From: Oncorhynchus masou masou
Taxonomy: Eukaryota; Chordata; Actinopteri; Salmoniformes; Salmonidae
Assembly (NCBI RefSeq): GCF_036934945.1
Contig: NC_088223.1
Coordinates: 76,059,622 to 76,123,621 of the forward strand
Length of the DNA stretch: 64,000 bases
Direction of reading: 5' to 3'
A program made the translations under genes and the position numbers. Positions 1-11,651 of this stretch are shown one piece after another. Numbering within the stretch: the first letter of the stretch is position 1; each line of letters starts with the position of its first letter. The notes under the pieces were generated by a model. The model was not told the DNA's origin. It did not search any database and worked only from the letters and a program-made list of their open reading frames with translations.

Positions 1-1498
1 TCATTTTCCTTTATTACAGCTTACATTGCGCAGTCTTGGTATGCCATTTCAAGAGACTACATCCAGGGACATCAAAAGTCAACCTTTCCCCTTTTGAAAG
101 GAAATGTTTTACTTATGAGCCGAGCACGAGGGAAATTTCTGTCTGACATAAAAACGTCTGGAAAATGTAAATAACTGTTAGGTAGCATTTCAAAAGAGAT
201 ACAGCAGTCAGTCTATGGTGTCATACTGTCTTTGATTTATTGTTATTTGACGGATATCACAGTCATAACAATGTTGTTGTTTTTTGACACGCAATGCCAT
301 TATGCTTTCACTATTTATTCCACAATAATTCCAGCAAACGGCTAGAGTGATTTTCAAAGCCTTATGCCAAATGCTTAAGATTCACAAAATTCCAGCCTTT
401 GAACCGTGACTGATGTTTTAAACCAGAAATTAGTAAGAAAGTTCAAATCTCCACTCTGAGTAAACCTATCCCTGCCGTCCACCACTTAGCATCCTCCACT
501 TGCTTTTCTCTCTGTCTCCTCTCATACTGATCCATGACGGTACATGAAGCCATTGAGGTCATCTTGGCCTGTCATGCAACGTTATGCTTTGTTGATAAGG
601 AGTCTCCAGCAGGGGAAATGTACTCTCCATTCCCTGCTCTCTTTCTGCATTGATCCAGCCAAAGATGGCATGATGATGAAGTGGCTCGTTAGGCGCTGGA
701 GGAATTAGGTGCGAGTGTGGCAGACATGAGACAGCGATGTCTTCCCTGAAGGTTGTCGTTATGGCTTCCTGGTGTGTCACCTGGGCTCTCTAGAGGGGAG
801 GAGCCAGCAGGAAGATACACAGCTGGGCTGTCTATGTGTTTGTGTGCATAGATGTCTGTGTGTGTGTGTGTGTGGGAGGGGGGGTGGGGATGCTTAAATC
901 TATACCAAGTCTATTTTCCTTTCAGCTCATACAATAGCATCATTTTTTTTTACCTCTTACATTAAAAAAAAAATAATAGTAGTAACTCTGATTTAGTTGC
1001 TGGGCCTTGGAGGGAAAACACCTCCTTCCTATCCTGTTCCATTTTACCACTGTAAATAAGGTTATAGGGGTCTAGTGGGCCCAGACTATCGAGTCTATTC
1101 CATACCTACCTACTTTAAGATAAATACAAGCACAGGTTATATGGAGGCTACCTCATCATGGTAAGCAAATCACCATATGGAGGACAGAGCCTACTGCAAT
1201 AACTCCCACACAACTAAACATCTTCCATTATATCTGAACGCTGTTATTTCCTCACAATGTCTCAGTAAATAACACCAGTTGGAAAAGGGACTGCAGGATC
1301 GCGGTAATGTGTGCCCTCACCCTGTACCTGGGGTACTTGGCTAACTGCCTATTAAATGGCAAAAAGTAGTGCTTATTTTAATGAATCCCAAAGAAATGCA
1401 TTTAAAATGAACAACTAATCCATTGGTACTACTACTGAATACTACTTCCCATGCGGAAAAAATGATCCATTGGAATATAGTTCAATGAAATAGAAATA
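1..1498. other. Unique AT-rich DNA, no gene seen
   Basis: No reading frame with a recognisable domain and no known repeat family seen. A short imperfect (TG)n run lies at about 850-875, followed by a G-rich stretch. Probably intergenic. Confidence 0.6.
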
Positions 1499-1500
1499 TA

Positions 1501-2020
1501 CACTGAGTGTACAAAACAGTGCTCTTTCAATGACAGACTGACCAGGTGAATCCAAGGGAAAGCAATGATCATTATTGATGCCTTCATAAATCCACTTCAA
1601 TCAGTGTAGATGAAGAGGAGGAGACAGGTTAAAGAATGATTTTAAAGACTTTGAGATAATTGAGAGATGGATTGTGTATGTGTGTCATTCAGAGAGTGAA
1701 TGGGCAAGACAAAATATTTAATTGCCTTTGAACGGGGTATGGTAGTAGGTGCAAGGCGCACCAGTTTGAGTGGGGTTTTCAGGGGTTTTCCACGCTCAAC
1801 AGTTTCCTGTGTGTATCAAGAATGGTCCACCACCCAAATGATATCCAGCCAACTTGACACAAATGTTGGAAGCATTGGAGTCAACATAGATCAGCATCCC
1901 TGTGGAACACTTTCGACAACTTGTAAAGTCCATGCCCCAACGAATTGAGGCTCTTCTGAGGCCAAAAGAGGGTGCAACTCAATATTAGGAAGGTGGTCCT
2001 AATGTTTTGTACATTCAATG
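1501..2020 (+). mobile_element. Non-autonomous Tc1-like element (internally deleted)
   Basis: A 520-bp element flanked by TA on both sides (1499-1500 and 2021-2022). The left end CACTGAGTGTACAAAACA and the complement of the right end (CATTGAATGTACAAAACA) form terminal inverted repeats. Inside are two pieces of a Tc1 transposase in the + direction: an N-terminal helix-turn-helix part from about 1700 (MGKTKYLIAFERG..., ending near the RSTVS motif) and a C-terminal part at 1880-1985 resembling the usual end of these proteins (S.P.E.F..L..S.P.RIEA). The central catalytic DDE core is missing, so this copy could move only with transposase supplied in trans. The family is common in salmonids from general knowledge; exact family name not assigned. 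Confidence 0.85.
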
Positions 2021-2022
2021 TA

Positions 2023-2811
2023 TTCAAATATATTGGGAAAATGTATTTACCAAATTGTATTAGTAAAATATGTGTAAAAGACACACTCACAACTCACACC
2101 CTTCTCTAGCCTGATGATAATGTTGAGTTTCATTGATCTCTGGTACCTTAGCATCAGGCGTTTTGCATGCAAAAGTTGGATCTTTGAGTTGTAGTTGAAA
2201 ATAAATTCTGCAGCTATTGAGGTTTAGCCTAACTGCCACTTATGAAACATAATAAAAATATATGAGACACTTGAACTTAGAACATGTGTGTAAATATATG
2301 TTAAAATATTACATTTATTTTTAAAATCACGAGGTGTCAATCACAATGTCAAATGTTCCAGTGCCCCGCCCCCAGGTCCGCCTCCAACTGACAGAGCAGC
2401 CATTACAATTACAAATTTTCTTCAGAAGATGGAGAATAGCAGCTGTCAACACCGAAAAGCTTTCTTGCGGATAGTGGAATTTTATTTAATTACACATTCA
2501 TAACATTGAATTTAAACATGATTTTAACCTGGTGGTTGACAGAGGAAGAAGATAATTTCTTCAACTCCAAACAAGAGTTTTCATTGAGCTTGCTAACATA
2601 ACTAGCTTCCTTTTTAGTGAAAATTAGAGCACAACCAACTAGTGATGGACTACAAAAAGGAAAGAGCTAGTTTCAATAAGGGATGATCGCTCTGGGTACA
2701 CAGAGGCAAAATGACGAATAGGACAACCCATTATTGCCTTAGACACACATGGCTTCATAGTGTAGTTGAATGAATGGTATTCTGTGAAATAAGATGGCAT
2801 TTACGTATTCT
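2023..2811. other. No gene; unclassified intergenic DNA
   Basis: AT-rich sequence with no recognised family. A GC-rich patch at about 2360-2395 stands out slightly. Nothing supportable as coding. Confidence 0.5.
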
Positions 2812-3385
2812 CTACACCAGGGAGTGTTTGGAGTTCTTGCAGTCCAGTTTTGGAAAAACTCCCTATAGGAGTCTCATCGTTGTCGGTGAGCAGGCCTACC
2901 ACTGTTGTGTCATCAGCAAACTTAATGCCTGGCCGTGCAGTCATGAGTGAACAGGAAGTACAGGTGGGGTACTGAGCACACACTCGTGGCTTCCGTTTGG
3001 GGTATGTACGTACGGTCACTGTGGGGACGACTTCATCCATGCACTTATTGATGAAGCCAATGACTGATGTGGTAAACTCCTCAATGCCATTGGAAGAATC
3101 CCAGAACATATTCCAGTCTATGTTAGCAAAACAGTCCTGACCACTTTTATAATGGCCAAGTCACTGATGCTTCCTGCTTCCATTTTTGCTTGTAAGCAAG
3201 AATCAGGAGGATAGAATTATGGTCAGATTTGCCAAATGGAGGTCGAGGGAGAGCTTTGTACGCGTCTCTTACCACTGGGTAACTGTCAATTTGTGAGTTT
3301 GAAATGGACACTTGAGGTGAAGGAATCAGCATTGTAAGTATCAATTTGATGTTCAAAGACACTATTTTCCAATACAGATGTTAAG
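2812..3385 (-). pseudogene. L2/RSg-1 type LINE fragment, endonuclease end joined to RT piece
   Basis: On the minus strand, 3147-3362 encodes the end of an apurinic-type endonuclease, recognisable from ALPRPPFGKSDHNSILLI (the G.SDH motif). A second piece at 2801-3109 continues with the linker that follows the endonuclease in fish L2-type LINEs (SSNGIEEFTTSVIGFINKC) and then jumps directly to the reverse transcriptase motif KFADDTTVVGL. Most of the RT domain between these blocks is therefore deleted, and the two pieces are in different frames. In an intact element the protein nicks target DNA and copies the element RNA there. This copy is dead. The same family is better preserved, on the other strand, at 31862-33112. 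Confidence 0.85.
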
Positions 3386-3461
3386 TGTACAGAGGTAATT
3401 TGTCCATTATATTTTGTGTTGCAGATGCAACCTTCAAGTGACTCCCATGATACAATTATTA

Positions 3462-3666
3462 TTTTTTATTTTTTATTTTACCTTTATTTAACAAGGCAAG
3501 TCAGTTAAGAACAAATTTTTATTTACAATAACGGCCTAGGAACAGTGGGTTAACTGCCTTGTGCAATAGCAGAAAGACAGATTTTTACCTTGTCAGCTCA
3601 GGATTTGATCTAGCAACCTTTCGGTTACTGGACCAACGTTCTAACCCCAAGGCTACCTGCCACCCC
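3462..3666 (-). mobile_element. HpaI-type SINE
   Basis: Salmonid tRNA-derived SINE in reverse: the tail (TTTACCTTTATTTAACAAGG) comes first on the + strand and the tRNA-like head, with the complement of GTTCTAACC...GGCTACC, last. The body carries the GTTAAC site that names the family. The head is mutated (an extra CAA near 3650), so the copy is old. Transcribed in life by RNA polymerase III and copied by a partner LINE whose tail it shares. Confidence 0.9.
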
Positions 3667-3959
3667 AATTCAACAATTGACCAACTTATTGGAGCAAAAA
3701 AATTAAGATTATTGAAAGCACTCTTTCAGTTCATTCATTCAAACTTTCCAAAGTATGCCTAAGCATGTTTTTGTAATTTAGTCCAGAACTTTGCAGTTGA
3801 ATGCGTTTTAATGTAGCCTAGCTACAGTATACTGTAAAGGTCAAAAGCTAAATGTTCCATTCATGAAAATACATGGCAACATATTTTACTATCTACCACA
3901 GCATGCTGTCAAAATTGTATTTTCACGCCATATATCTAAATATACAGTATAAACATATA

Positions 3960-4694
3960 CACAACCGTTCAAAAGTTTGGGGTCACTTAGAAATGTCCTT
4001 GTTTTTGAAAGAAAAGCACATTTTTTTTGTCCATTAAAATAACATCAAATTGATCACAAATACATTGTTAATGTTGGAAATGACATTTGAAGCTGGAAAC
4101 GGCTGATTTTTAATGGAATATCTACATAGGTGTACAGAGGCCCATTGTCAGCAAACATCACTCCTGTGTTCCAATGGCACGTTGTGTTAGCTAATCCAAG
4201 TTTATAATTATAAGGCTAATTGATCATTAGAAAACCCTTTTGCAATTATGTTAGCACAGCTGAAAACTGACATGCTGATAAAAGAACTTTTCTGAAACTC
4301 GTCGGTCTATTCTTGAGTTATGAAGGCTATTCCATGCAAGAAATTGCCAAGAAACTGAAGATCTCGTACAACACTGTGTACTACTCCCTTCACAGAACAG
4401 CACAAACTTGCTCTAACCAGAATAGAAAGAGTGGGAGGCCCCGGTGCACAACTGAACAAGAGGACAAGTACATTAGTGTCTAGTTTGAGAAACAGACGCC
4501 TCACAAGTCCTCAACTAGCAGCTTCATTAAATAGTACCACCAGTCTCAACGTCAGTGAAGAGGTGACTCAGAGTTCCTCTGTCCAGTGTTTGTGTTCTTT
4601 TGCCCATCTTCATCTTTTATTTTTATTGGACATTCTGAGATATGGCTTTAACTTTACAACTCTACTTAGAAGGCCAGCATCCCGGAGTCGCCTC
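3960..4694 (+). mobile_element. Rearranged Tc1-like element with inverted internal segment
   Basis: Left end with the terminal repeat CACAACCGTTCAAAAGTTTG next to TA (3958-3959), followed by an untranslated leader and a + strand transposase N-terminus from about 4310 (helix-turn-helix region, disrupted by stops) up to about 4570. There the sequence flips: 4571-4694 is the next part of the same transposase gene on the minus strand (complement encodes RRLRDAGLLSRVV...KPYLR, normally directly downstream). The expected right half and right terminal repeat are absent and the sequence passes into an LTR-element fragment at about 4695. An inversion plus deletion, or insertion of a second, inverted copy, would explain it. 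Confidence 0.8.
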
Positions 4695-5404
4695 TTTGTT
4701 GGGTTCCCCTGACCCAGCTGGCTCGACAGGCTGCCATGCTTCAGCGGGTTCGATAGGCTCCCATGCCTCAGCTGGGTGAGCAGGTTCCCGTGCCTCGACC
4801 GAGGCAAACGGGGAGGTCTCAGCTGGCTCATCAGGCTTTCATGCCTCAGCTGGTTTGTCAGGTTTCTGCGCCTCAGTGGAGGCAACCGGTCCGCTCCTGA
4901 TCCCCGGAATCGTCCTTGTGGTTGGCATACTGCGGCCGAACACACTGGGGAGGGGGTACTGTCACGTATGCTCGCTCTCCAGTGCTCTAGGTCACCATGC
5001 TCCCGCGCCTCAGCTGGATCAACAGGTTCTTGCGTTTTAGCACCGGTCCGCTCCTGATCCCCGGCATCCATCTTGGTTGGCATCCTGCGGCTGGAGCCAT
5101 GCCTCGGGGAGGGGGGTACTGTCATGTGTACTCCCTCTCCGGCCTCTAGTTCACCAGGCTGCTCATTATGGTGCACACCTGTCACCATCATTCCATGCAT
5201 CAGCACATCATGACACTTACCTGGACTCCATCACCTCCTTGATTACCTGCCCTATATATGTCACTCCCTTTGGTTCCCCAGGCTTCATTGTTTCTGTTTC
5301 ATGTGTGTGCATTGTTCGTGTGTCTTGTTTTGTGTTATGTTTTCATTTATTTATTAAATTATTCACTCCCTGAACTTGCTTCCCAACTCTCAGCGCACAC
5401 GTTA
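4695..5404 (+). mobile_element. 3' end of a gypsy-like LTR retrotransposon, with partly duplicated LTR junction
   Basis: 4695-5119 is the last part of the internal region, with loosely repeated units of about 30-33 bp (CCTCAGCTGG-TCA-CAGG type) that on the + strand read as a peptide repeat like SAGSSGFHA. A purine tract (GGGGAGGGGGTAC) precedes an LTR start TGTCACG at 4960, but only about 42 bp of LTR follow before internal sequence resumes. The same block (CCGGTCCGCTCCTGATCCCC... purine tract) is then repeated at 5043-5119 and leads into a nearly complete LTR at 5120-5404, ending in CACACGTTA without the final CA. A long minus-strand frame crossing 4610-5206 is only an accidental read through this fragment and the neighbouring Tc1 piece. 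Confidence 0.75.
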
Positions 5405-6683
5405 AAATATTTGAGACTCTTCAAAGTAGCCACCCTTTACCTTGAAGACAGCTTTGCACATTCTTGGCATTCTCTCAACCAGCTTAATGAGGAATGCTTT
5501 TCTAACAGTCTTGCTTTTCCAACAGTCATGCTGAGCACTTGTTGGCTGATTTTTCCTTCACTCTGTGGTCCAACTCATCTCAAACCATCTCAATTGGGTT
5601 GAGGTCAGGTGATTGTGGAGGCCAGGTCATCTGATGCAGCACTCCATCACTCTCCTAGGTCAAATAGCCCTTACAGAGTGAAGATGTGTTTTGGGTCATT
5701 GTCCTGTTGAAAAACAAATGATCGTCCCACTAAGAGCAAAGCAGATGGGATGGCGTATTGCTGCAGAATGCTGTGGTACCATGCTAACTTAAGTGTGCCT
5801 TGAATTCTAAATAAATCCCTGACATTGTTACCAGCAAATCACCATCGCACCTCCTTCTTCATGCTTCATGGTGGGAACCACACATGCAGAGATCCTCCGT
5901 TGACCTACTCTGCGTCTCACAAAGACACGACGGTTGGAAAAAGAAATCGCAAATTTGGACTCATCGGACCAAATGACAGATTTCCACTGGACTAATGTCC
6001 ATTACTCGTGTTTCTTGGCCCAAGCAAGTCTCTTCTTATTATTATTGGTGTCCTTTAGATAGTGGTTTCTTTCCAGCAATTCGACCATGAAGGCCTGATT
6101 CACGCAGTCTCCTCTGAAGAGTTGATGTTGAGATGTGTCTGTTACTTGAACTCTGTGAAGCATTTTTTGGGGCTGAAATTTCTGAGGCTGATAACTCTAA
6201 TGAACTTATCCTCTGCAGCAGAGGTAGCTCTGGGTCTTGCTTTCCTGTGGAGGTCCTCATGAGAGACAGTTTCATCATAGCGTTTGATGGTTTTTGAGTC
6301 TGCACTTGAAGAAACATTTTCAGACTGACTGACCTTTATGTTTTAAAGTAATGATGGACTGTCATTTCTGTTCTTATTTGAGCTGTTCTTGCCATAATAT
6401 GGACTTGGTCTTTCACCAAATAGGGCTATCTTCTGTATACCAATCCTACCTTGTCACAACACAACTGATTGGGTCAAATGCATTAAGGAAAGAAATTCCA
6501 CAATTTCTACTTTGCTTCTTTGAAGAATCTCAAATATAAAATATCTATTTTTGGTTACTACATGATTCCATGTGTGTTATTTCATAGTTTACGTCTTCAC
6601 TATTATTCTACAATGTAGAAAATAGTAAAAATAAACAAAAACCCACAAATGAGTAAGTGTATCCAAACTTTTGACTGGCGCTG
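5405..6683 (-). mobile_element. Decayed Tc1-like element, left end truncated
   Basis: Minus-strand element of the family whose ends read CAGTGCCAGTCAAAAGTTTGG. The end at 6683 is intact (complement of CAGCGCCAGTCAAAAGTTTG, TA at 6684-6685); the left end lacks roughly the first 200 bp and abuts an LTR fragment. The transposase runs from about 6320 down to 5430: an N-terminal helix-turn-helix piece is readable at 6042-6317 (ISSLELSASE... RRLRESGLHGRIAGKKPL), and the catalytic part downstream is broken by many stops and frameshifts. A better-aligned relative lies at 52393-53412. Confidence 0.85.
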
Positions 6684-6738
6684 TATATTTAAGTATGTGT
6701 ACAATGACGCTTACACATATTTCGATATCTTTAATATA

Positions 6739-8145
6739 CAGTGCCTTGCGAAAGTATTCGGCCCCCTTGAACTTTGCGACCTTTTGCCACATTTCAGGCT
6801 TCAAACATAAAGATATAAAACTGTATTTTTTTGTGAAGAATCAACAACAAGTGGGACACAATCATGAAGTGGAACGACATTTATTGGATATTTCAAACTT
6901 TTTTAACAAATCAAAAACTGAAAAATTGGGCGTGCAAAATTATTCAGCCCCCTTAAGTTAATACTTTGTAGTGCCACATTTTGCTGCGATTACAGCTGTA
7001 AGTCGCTTGGGGTATGTCTCTATCAGTTTTGCACAGAGAAATGTTTTCACATTCCTCCTTGCAAAACAGCTCGAGCTCAGTGAGGTTGGATGGAGAGCAT
7101 TTGTGAACAGCAGTTTTCAGTTCTTTCCACAGATTCTCGATTGGATTCAGGTCTGGACTTTGACTTGGCCATTCTAACACCTGGATATGTTTATTTTTGA
7201 ACCATTCCATTGTAGATTTTGCTTTATGTTTTGGATCATTGTCTTGTTGGAAGACAAATCTCCGTCCCAGTCTCAGGTCTTTTGCAGACTCCATCAGGTT
7301 CTTACAGAATGGTCCTGTATTTGGCTCCATCCATCTTCCCATCAATTTTAACCATCTTCCCTGTCATTCCCAAACATGTTTGGTGTGTATCCCAGGTGGC
7401 TTGTGGCAAACTTTAAACAACACTTTTTATGGATATCTTTAAGAAATGGCTTTCTTCTTGCCACTCTTCCATAAAGGCCAGATTTGTGCAATATATGACT
7501 GATTGTTGTCCTATGGACAGAGTCTCCCACCTCAGCTGTAGATCTCTGCAGTTCATCCAGAGTGATCATGGGCCTCTTGGCTGCATCTCTGATCAGTCTT
7601 CTCCTTGTATGAGCTGAAAGTTTAGAGGGACGGCCAGGTCTTGGTAGATTTGCAGTGGTCTGATACTCCTTCCATTTCAATATTATCGCTTGCACAGTGC
7701 TCCTTGGGATGTTTAAAGCTTGGGAAATCTTTTTGTATCCAAATCCGGCTTTAAAATTCTTCACAACAGTATCTCGGACCTGCCTGGTGTGTTCCTTGTT
7801 CTTCATGATGCTCTCTGCGCTTTTAACGGACCTCTGAGACTATCACAGTGCAGGTGCATTTATACGGAGACTTGATTACACACAGGTGGATTGTATTTAT
7901 CATCTTTAGTCATTTAGGTCAACATTGGATCATTCAGAGATCCTCACTGAACTTCTGGAGAGAGTTTGCTGCACTGAAAAAAAAAGTTTGAAATATCCAA
8001 TAAATGTCGTTCCACTTCATGATTGTGTCCCACTTGTTGTTGATTCTTCACAAAAAAATACAGTTTTATATCTTTATGTTTGAAGCCTGAAATGTGGCAA
8101 AAGGTCGCAAAGTTCAAGAGGGCCGAATACTTTCGCAAGGCACTG
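6739..8145 (-). mobile_element. Tc1-like element, internally deleted
   Basis: A 1,407-bp element with terminal inverted repeats beginning CAGTGCCTTGCGAAAGTATT at both ends and TA on each side (6737-6738 and 8146-8147). It lies on the minus strand relative to its transposase. Compared with the longer copy at 59553-61178 it lacks about 240 bp in the middle of the gene and about 50 bp near the right terminal repeat. It inserted next to the older Tc1 at 5405-6683. Confidence 0.93.
6953..7806 (-). pseudogene. Tc1-like transposase, catalytic core partly deleted
   Basis: The start codon at 7804-7806 opens MKNKEHTRQVRDTVV, followed by the paired helix-turn-helix DNA-binding region (PRSTVQAIILKW) and the basic GRPSKLSAHTRR linker. 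The frame runs well to about 7370 (FATSHLGYTPNM), where a deletion removes the block with the first catalytic aspartate (the W-S-D-E-T-K motif). The remainder, in another frame (7345-6953), keeps the second aspartate (FVFQQDNDPKH) and the glutamate (SPDLNPIENLW). The intact protein of this family cuts and pastes the element at TA sites. This copy is dead but well preserved in sequence. Confidence 0.9.
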
Positions 8146-8159
8146 TACATATAGATAAA

Positions 8160-8200
8160 TACTGTATATGTAAGTTTGGACACACCTACTCATACAGAGG
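8160..8200 (+). repeat. Scrap of a Tc1 terminal repeat
   Basis: GTTTGGACACACCTACTCAT, the inner part of the terminal repeat of the 5405-6683 Tc1 family, in the opposite orientation and without any body. It is a leftover of a second copy or of a rearrangement across the younger Tc1. Confidence 0.6.
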
Positions 8201-10668
8201 CGTTATGCTTTATGTGCTCTTTGGAGCAACCTTTTAGAGACTTAAGAAGAAGCAGACATAACATCTATTGACATAAATCCTCCTCCATACTCTCAAAACG
8301 GTGTCCTGTCTCTTTTCATGTAAAAAAAACTAAGCGGACATGATGTCGCGGACTGGAAAATAAATAGACACCAAAAATCTATTAAATGGCTGCCTACTAT
8401 TAAACCAGCACTTGATGGAAAACAGATTGATAAAATCGTTTCTGGTTCTGCTTCTTTTACTGCTCAAAGTCCTGAACGTCTAAACGGATTGTGCTATTAA
8501 TCACTCTGGGAGTTAACCAGCTAGCATCCTGACCAAATTCATTGTTTCAGAGTATTGCTTAAACTTTGATCATGAACATATCGATCCATCTTTGATATCT
8601 CTTAGACACTGCATGGCTGTGGCTCTTGATAATATGCCAACAAACAGACAGCCAGACAGGCAAAGCCTCCATAATGTACTAGAAACCTTGGACGCTCAGA
8701 CAGAGGGCTCGGAGTGGCCTACATAGCCTGCTCGCTCCAGCACCCTGTCTTCTGATGCCAGCCCAAAAGGCAGACAGGGGAGGAGCAGCTCAAACCCTCA
8801 GCAGATGGTTCAAATCCATATTGCATAGAGCACAAGCTGCCCATGACTGATACAGACCGGACCAAGAGCTTCACATTACATTTTGCATTGCGTGGCCAAT
8901 CTGCACTTCACGCCATCTGAACCCGTCTTAAACTGTCACTTTCGCTAAACCATAGGCCACATGGCCATGGGTTTAGGTACAGAGTGGCCTAGATGGAGTA
9001 TTTGAACATTGGGAGGTGTTTACATGTTGATCAAATAAGAAGTGGCTATGAATGTGGTTGTTGCTGGGGAAAGGTCTGACAACAAAATGGAGAGTTCATT
9101 CATTCACTCTAAATGGTCATTGCCATCTCATATTGTCTACGAGGCACGATCTTCAGCAGTGCTCTTGCATTCATCTCACAACATTGTGTGAACTGCATGG
9201 AAGGTGATAACACCTACAGTATCACACTGAATCAATCAGGATGCACAGAAAGTAGTATGCTGCTTTAGGATTGAAACAAAACTCTTATTCAGCTCCTGAA
9301 AAGAAGATTCTGACCCCTTTTCACAGCCAGGTACATTCAGTATACAAACAGTTAAAACCTTGGAATTACATTATAATAATTATTACATTGCAATTGTTGA
9401 AGCCATTATGTGTAATGTTTTCTACAGCCATAAGCATATCAGCATAACGACATAGGTCTACCGTAGAGTGTCTGCTTGACTGATTGAAATATTACATAGT
9501 ATGAGATCATTGTACAGGTCAGGGTATTTATTAGCTATGGAACAAACCTTATATTCATATCTACTAATCCTATATATTGTACTAGGCATAAAATATAGCC
9601 CTTCTAAACCAAAATACTAATGTGTTGATATTATCTGGTGAATTATGCAGCCCCGCCCCAACCCCTCCCTAGCTCCCCATCAATTCCATAAGGAGTGGAA
9701 ATTTCTCAGAAATTCATGCGATCTTCCCATCAACCATTAAATGTGGGGTAAAAATACATATTCAGTACACACACTTTGGTGGCGCACACCACGGATGTGT
9801 TTCACAAACCCAGCACACACACACTGAGCAGTTATTACAGGAGGAGTTTCCTGGGGGAGGTCACACATGTAGCAAAGATAACAAGCTCTGCTCACTGTCC
9901 CAACCACTAATAATGCATAAACCTCAGCCTGTCTACCACTGGGGTACTGCTACTGATACCAGAGATGGGCCTTTCATGGCAGGCTTTGGGGGGAAGAAAA
10001 ATACTGCAATTCTTGTCTGACAAGGGAGCAGCACTAACTGTAGAGGCTCTGTAGCATCTCTTCATCACATCCATATTGTATTACTCGCAATAACTGGAAA
10101 GAGGAAGATGCTATATTTCCTCCACTCTCTCAATATGCTAAATGCGTACCACTTCCCACAACCTTGACCTGTTTTTTTTTTGCTTTCTGGCTGGTTCTTT
10201 CACAAGAATGAGGTAAGTTAGGTGGGATGATGTTCAATTAGGAAAAAAATGCAGCCGGGAGCAATAAATCCAGTAACAAGGTCAGCTCAAGGTTAGCGTC
10301 CAGCACAGCAGACTCATATATCACAGTCAGAGGCTATGTTCCTCAATCCTGTCCAACCCAAACACCTTCGCCGACCTGATCCCTGACAATGCTGTCGGTA
10401 AATACAGTCTTAATGACATAGTGAAACCACCTGATAACCCCAGACATATTTCATCGGACCTGATCGATCCGCTTCCAGGACTCTTCCGTTACTCCCTTCT
10501 CTTCTTATATATTCCACCAGATTGAAAGACGTACTTATCTTTTCTGCCCTATCTTTCACACTACCAGAATGTGTTTGATTCTGTGCAGGAGGAACACTTC
10601 AAAATTATCAAAGATGAAATTGCCATCTGCATTTATGAGTGAGGTAGGTCAGTAGTAGTGGTTAGCTG
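8201..10668. other. Unique repeat-poor DNA, no gene seen
   Basis: About 2.5 kb without recognised repeats or credible coding frames. There is a pyrimidine-rich GC patch at 9650-9680. Could contain regulatory DNA but nothing in the sequence alone proves this. Confidence 0.55.
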
Positions 10669-11115
10669 AGCTATAAGGGTTAGTTGAGCTATAGGGGTTA
10701 GCTGGGCTATAGGGGTTAGTCGGGCTATAGGGGTTAGCTGGGCTATAGGGGTTAGCTGGGCTATAGGGGTTAGCCGGGCTATAGGGGTTAGCCGGGCTGT
10801 AGGGGTTAGCCGGGCTGTAGGGGTTAGCCGGGCTGTAGGGGTTAGCCGGGCTGTAGGGGTTAGCCGGGCTATAGGGGTTAGTTGAGCTGTAGGGGTTAGC
10901 CGGGCTATAGGGGTTAGCAGGGCTATAGGGGTTAGCCGGGCTATAGGGGTTAGCCGGGCTATAGGGGTTAGCCAGGCTATAAGGGTTAGTTGAGCTAGGG
11001 GTTAGCTGGGATAGGGGTTAGCTGGGATAGGGGTTAGCCGGGCTATAGGGGTTAGCCGGGCTATAGGGGTTAGCCGGGCTATAGGGGTTAGCCGGGCTAT
11101 AGGGGTTAGCTGGGC
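10669..11115 (+). repeat. 18-bp minisatellite, about 25 units
   Basis: Tandem units of the form GGGGTTAGCCGGGCTATA with small variations (C/T, A/G and a few shortened units near 10980-11030). A run of four adjacent units near 10795-10860 shares the variant GCTGTA, which suggests local homogenisation. The + strand is rich in GGG and GGGG runs. Confidence 0.97.
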
Positions 11116-11461
11116 ATCCTCTACTCTCCAGACACATCCAAGTTGTGGTCAGTGTCTCCCAGACTAATTGAAATGGATATTGCTTCCTTCGCATACATCT
11201 CCTGTCACTCTAATAGTCAGAAGAACTGTCATCCGATCAGTTCAGGCACCAGAGCCCCATTTAACTGATACATGAAACAGTTCCCTTTTTACATGGTTAT
11301 CACAGTGGCAGGCAGATGGGGGGAGGTGGGTTGTGCAAGGTGCCCAAGACAGATTTTTACATTTGAATGCTTAGAAGCAAAAATATGGTCATTGCCCTCC
11401 TAAATACACAACTCCCCAGTGTATTAGATGATCGAAAACGCAGGGTCCAGCTGTGAGCAAA
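11116..11461. other. Unique DNA, nothing recognised
   Basis: About 350 bp between the minisatellite and a SINE; no gene or repeat recognised. Confidence 0.5.
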
Positions 11462-11463
11462 GT

Positions 11464-11650
11464 ATCTAGCCTAGTGGTTAGAGTATTGGACGAGTAACCG
11501 GAGGTTGCGAGTTCAAACACCCGAGCTGACAAGGTACAAATCTGTCGTTCTGCCCCTGAACAGGCAGTTAACCCACTGTTCCTAGGCCATCATTGAAAAT
11601 AAGAATTTGTTCTTAACTGACTTGCCTAGTAAAATAAAGGTAAAAAGAAA
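11464..11650 (+). mobile_element. HpaI-type SINE
   Basis: Starts within the tRNA-like head (TAGCCTAGTGGTTAGAG = A box; GAGTTCAAAC = B box), continues through the GTTAAC-containing body and ends in the LINE-like tail CTAGTAAAATAAAGGTAAAA. The first dozen bases of the head are missing. Good preservation otherwise. Confidence 0.93.
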
Positions 11651-11651
11651 T

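Noticed and set aside
4610..5206. 198-codon minus-strand frame
   Set aside because: Runs through an LTR-element fragment and the inverted Tc1 piece; a chimera with no common origin.
10669..11115. Interstitial telomere sequence
   Set aside because: The unit has GGGGTTAG but not TTAGGG tandem repeats.
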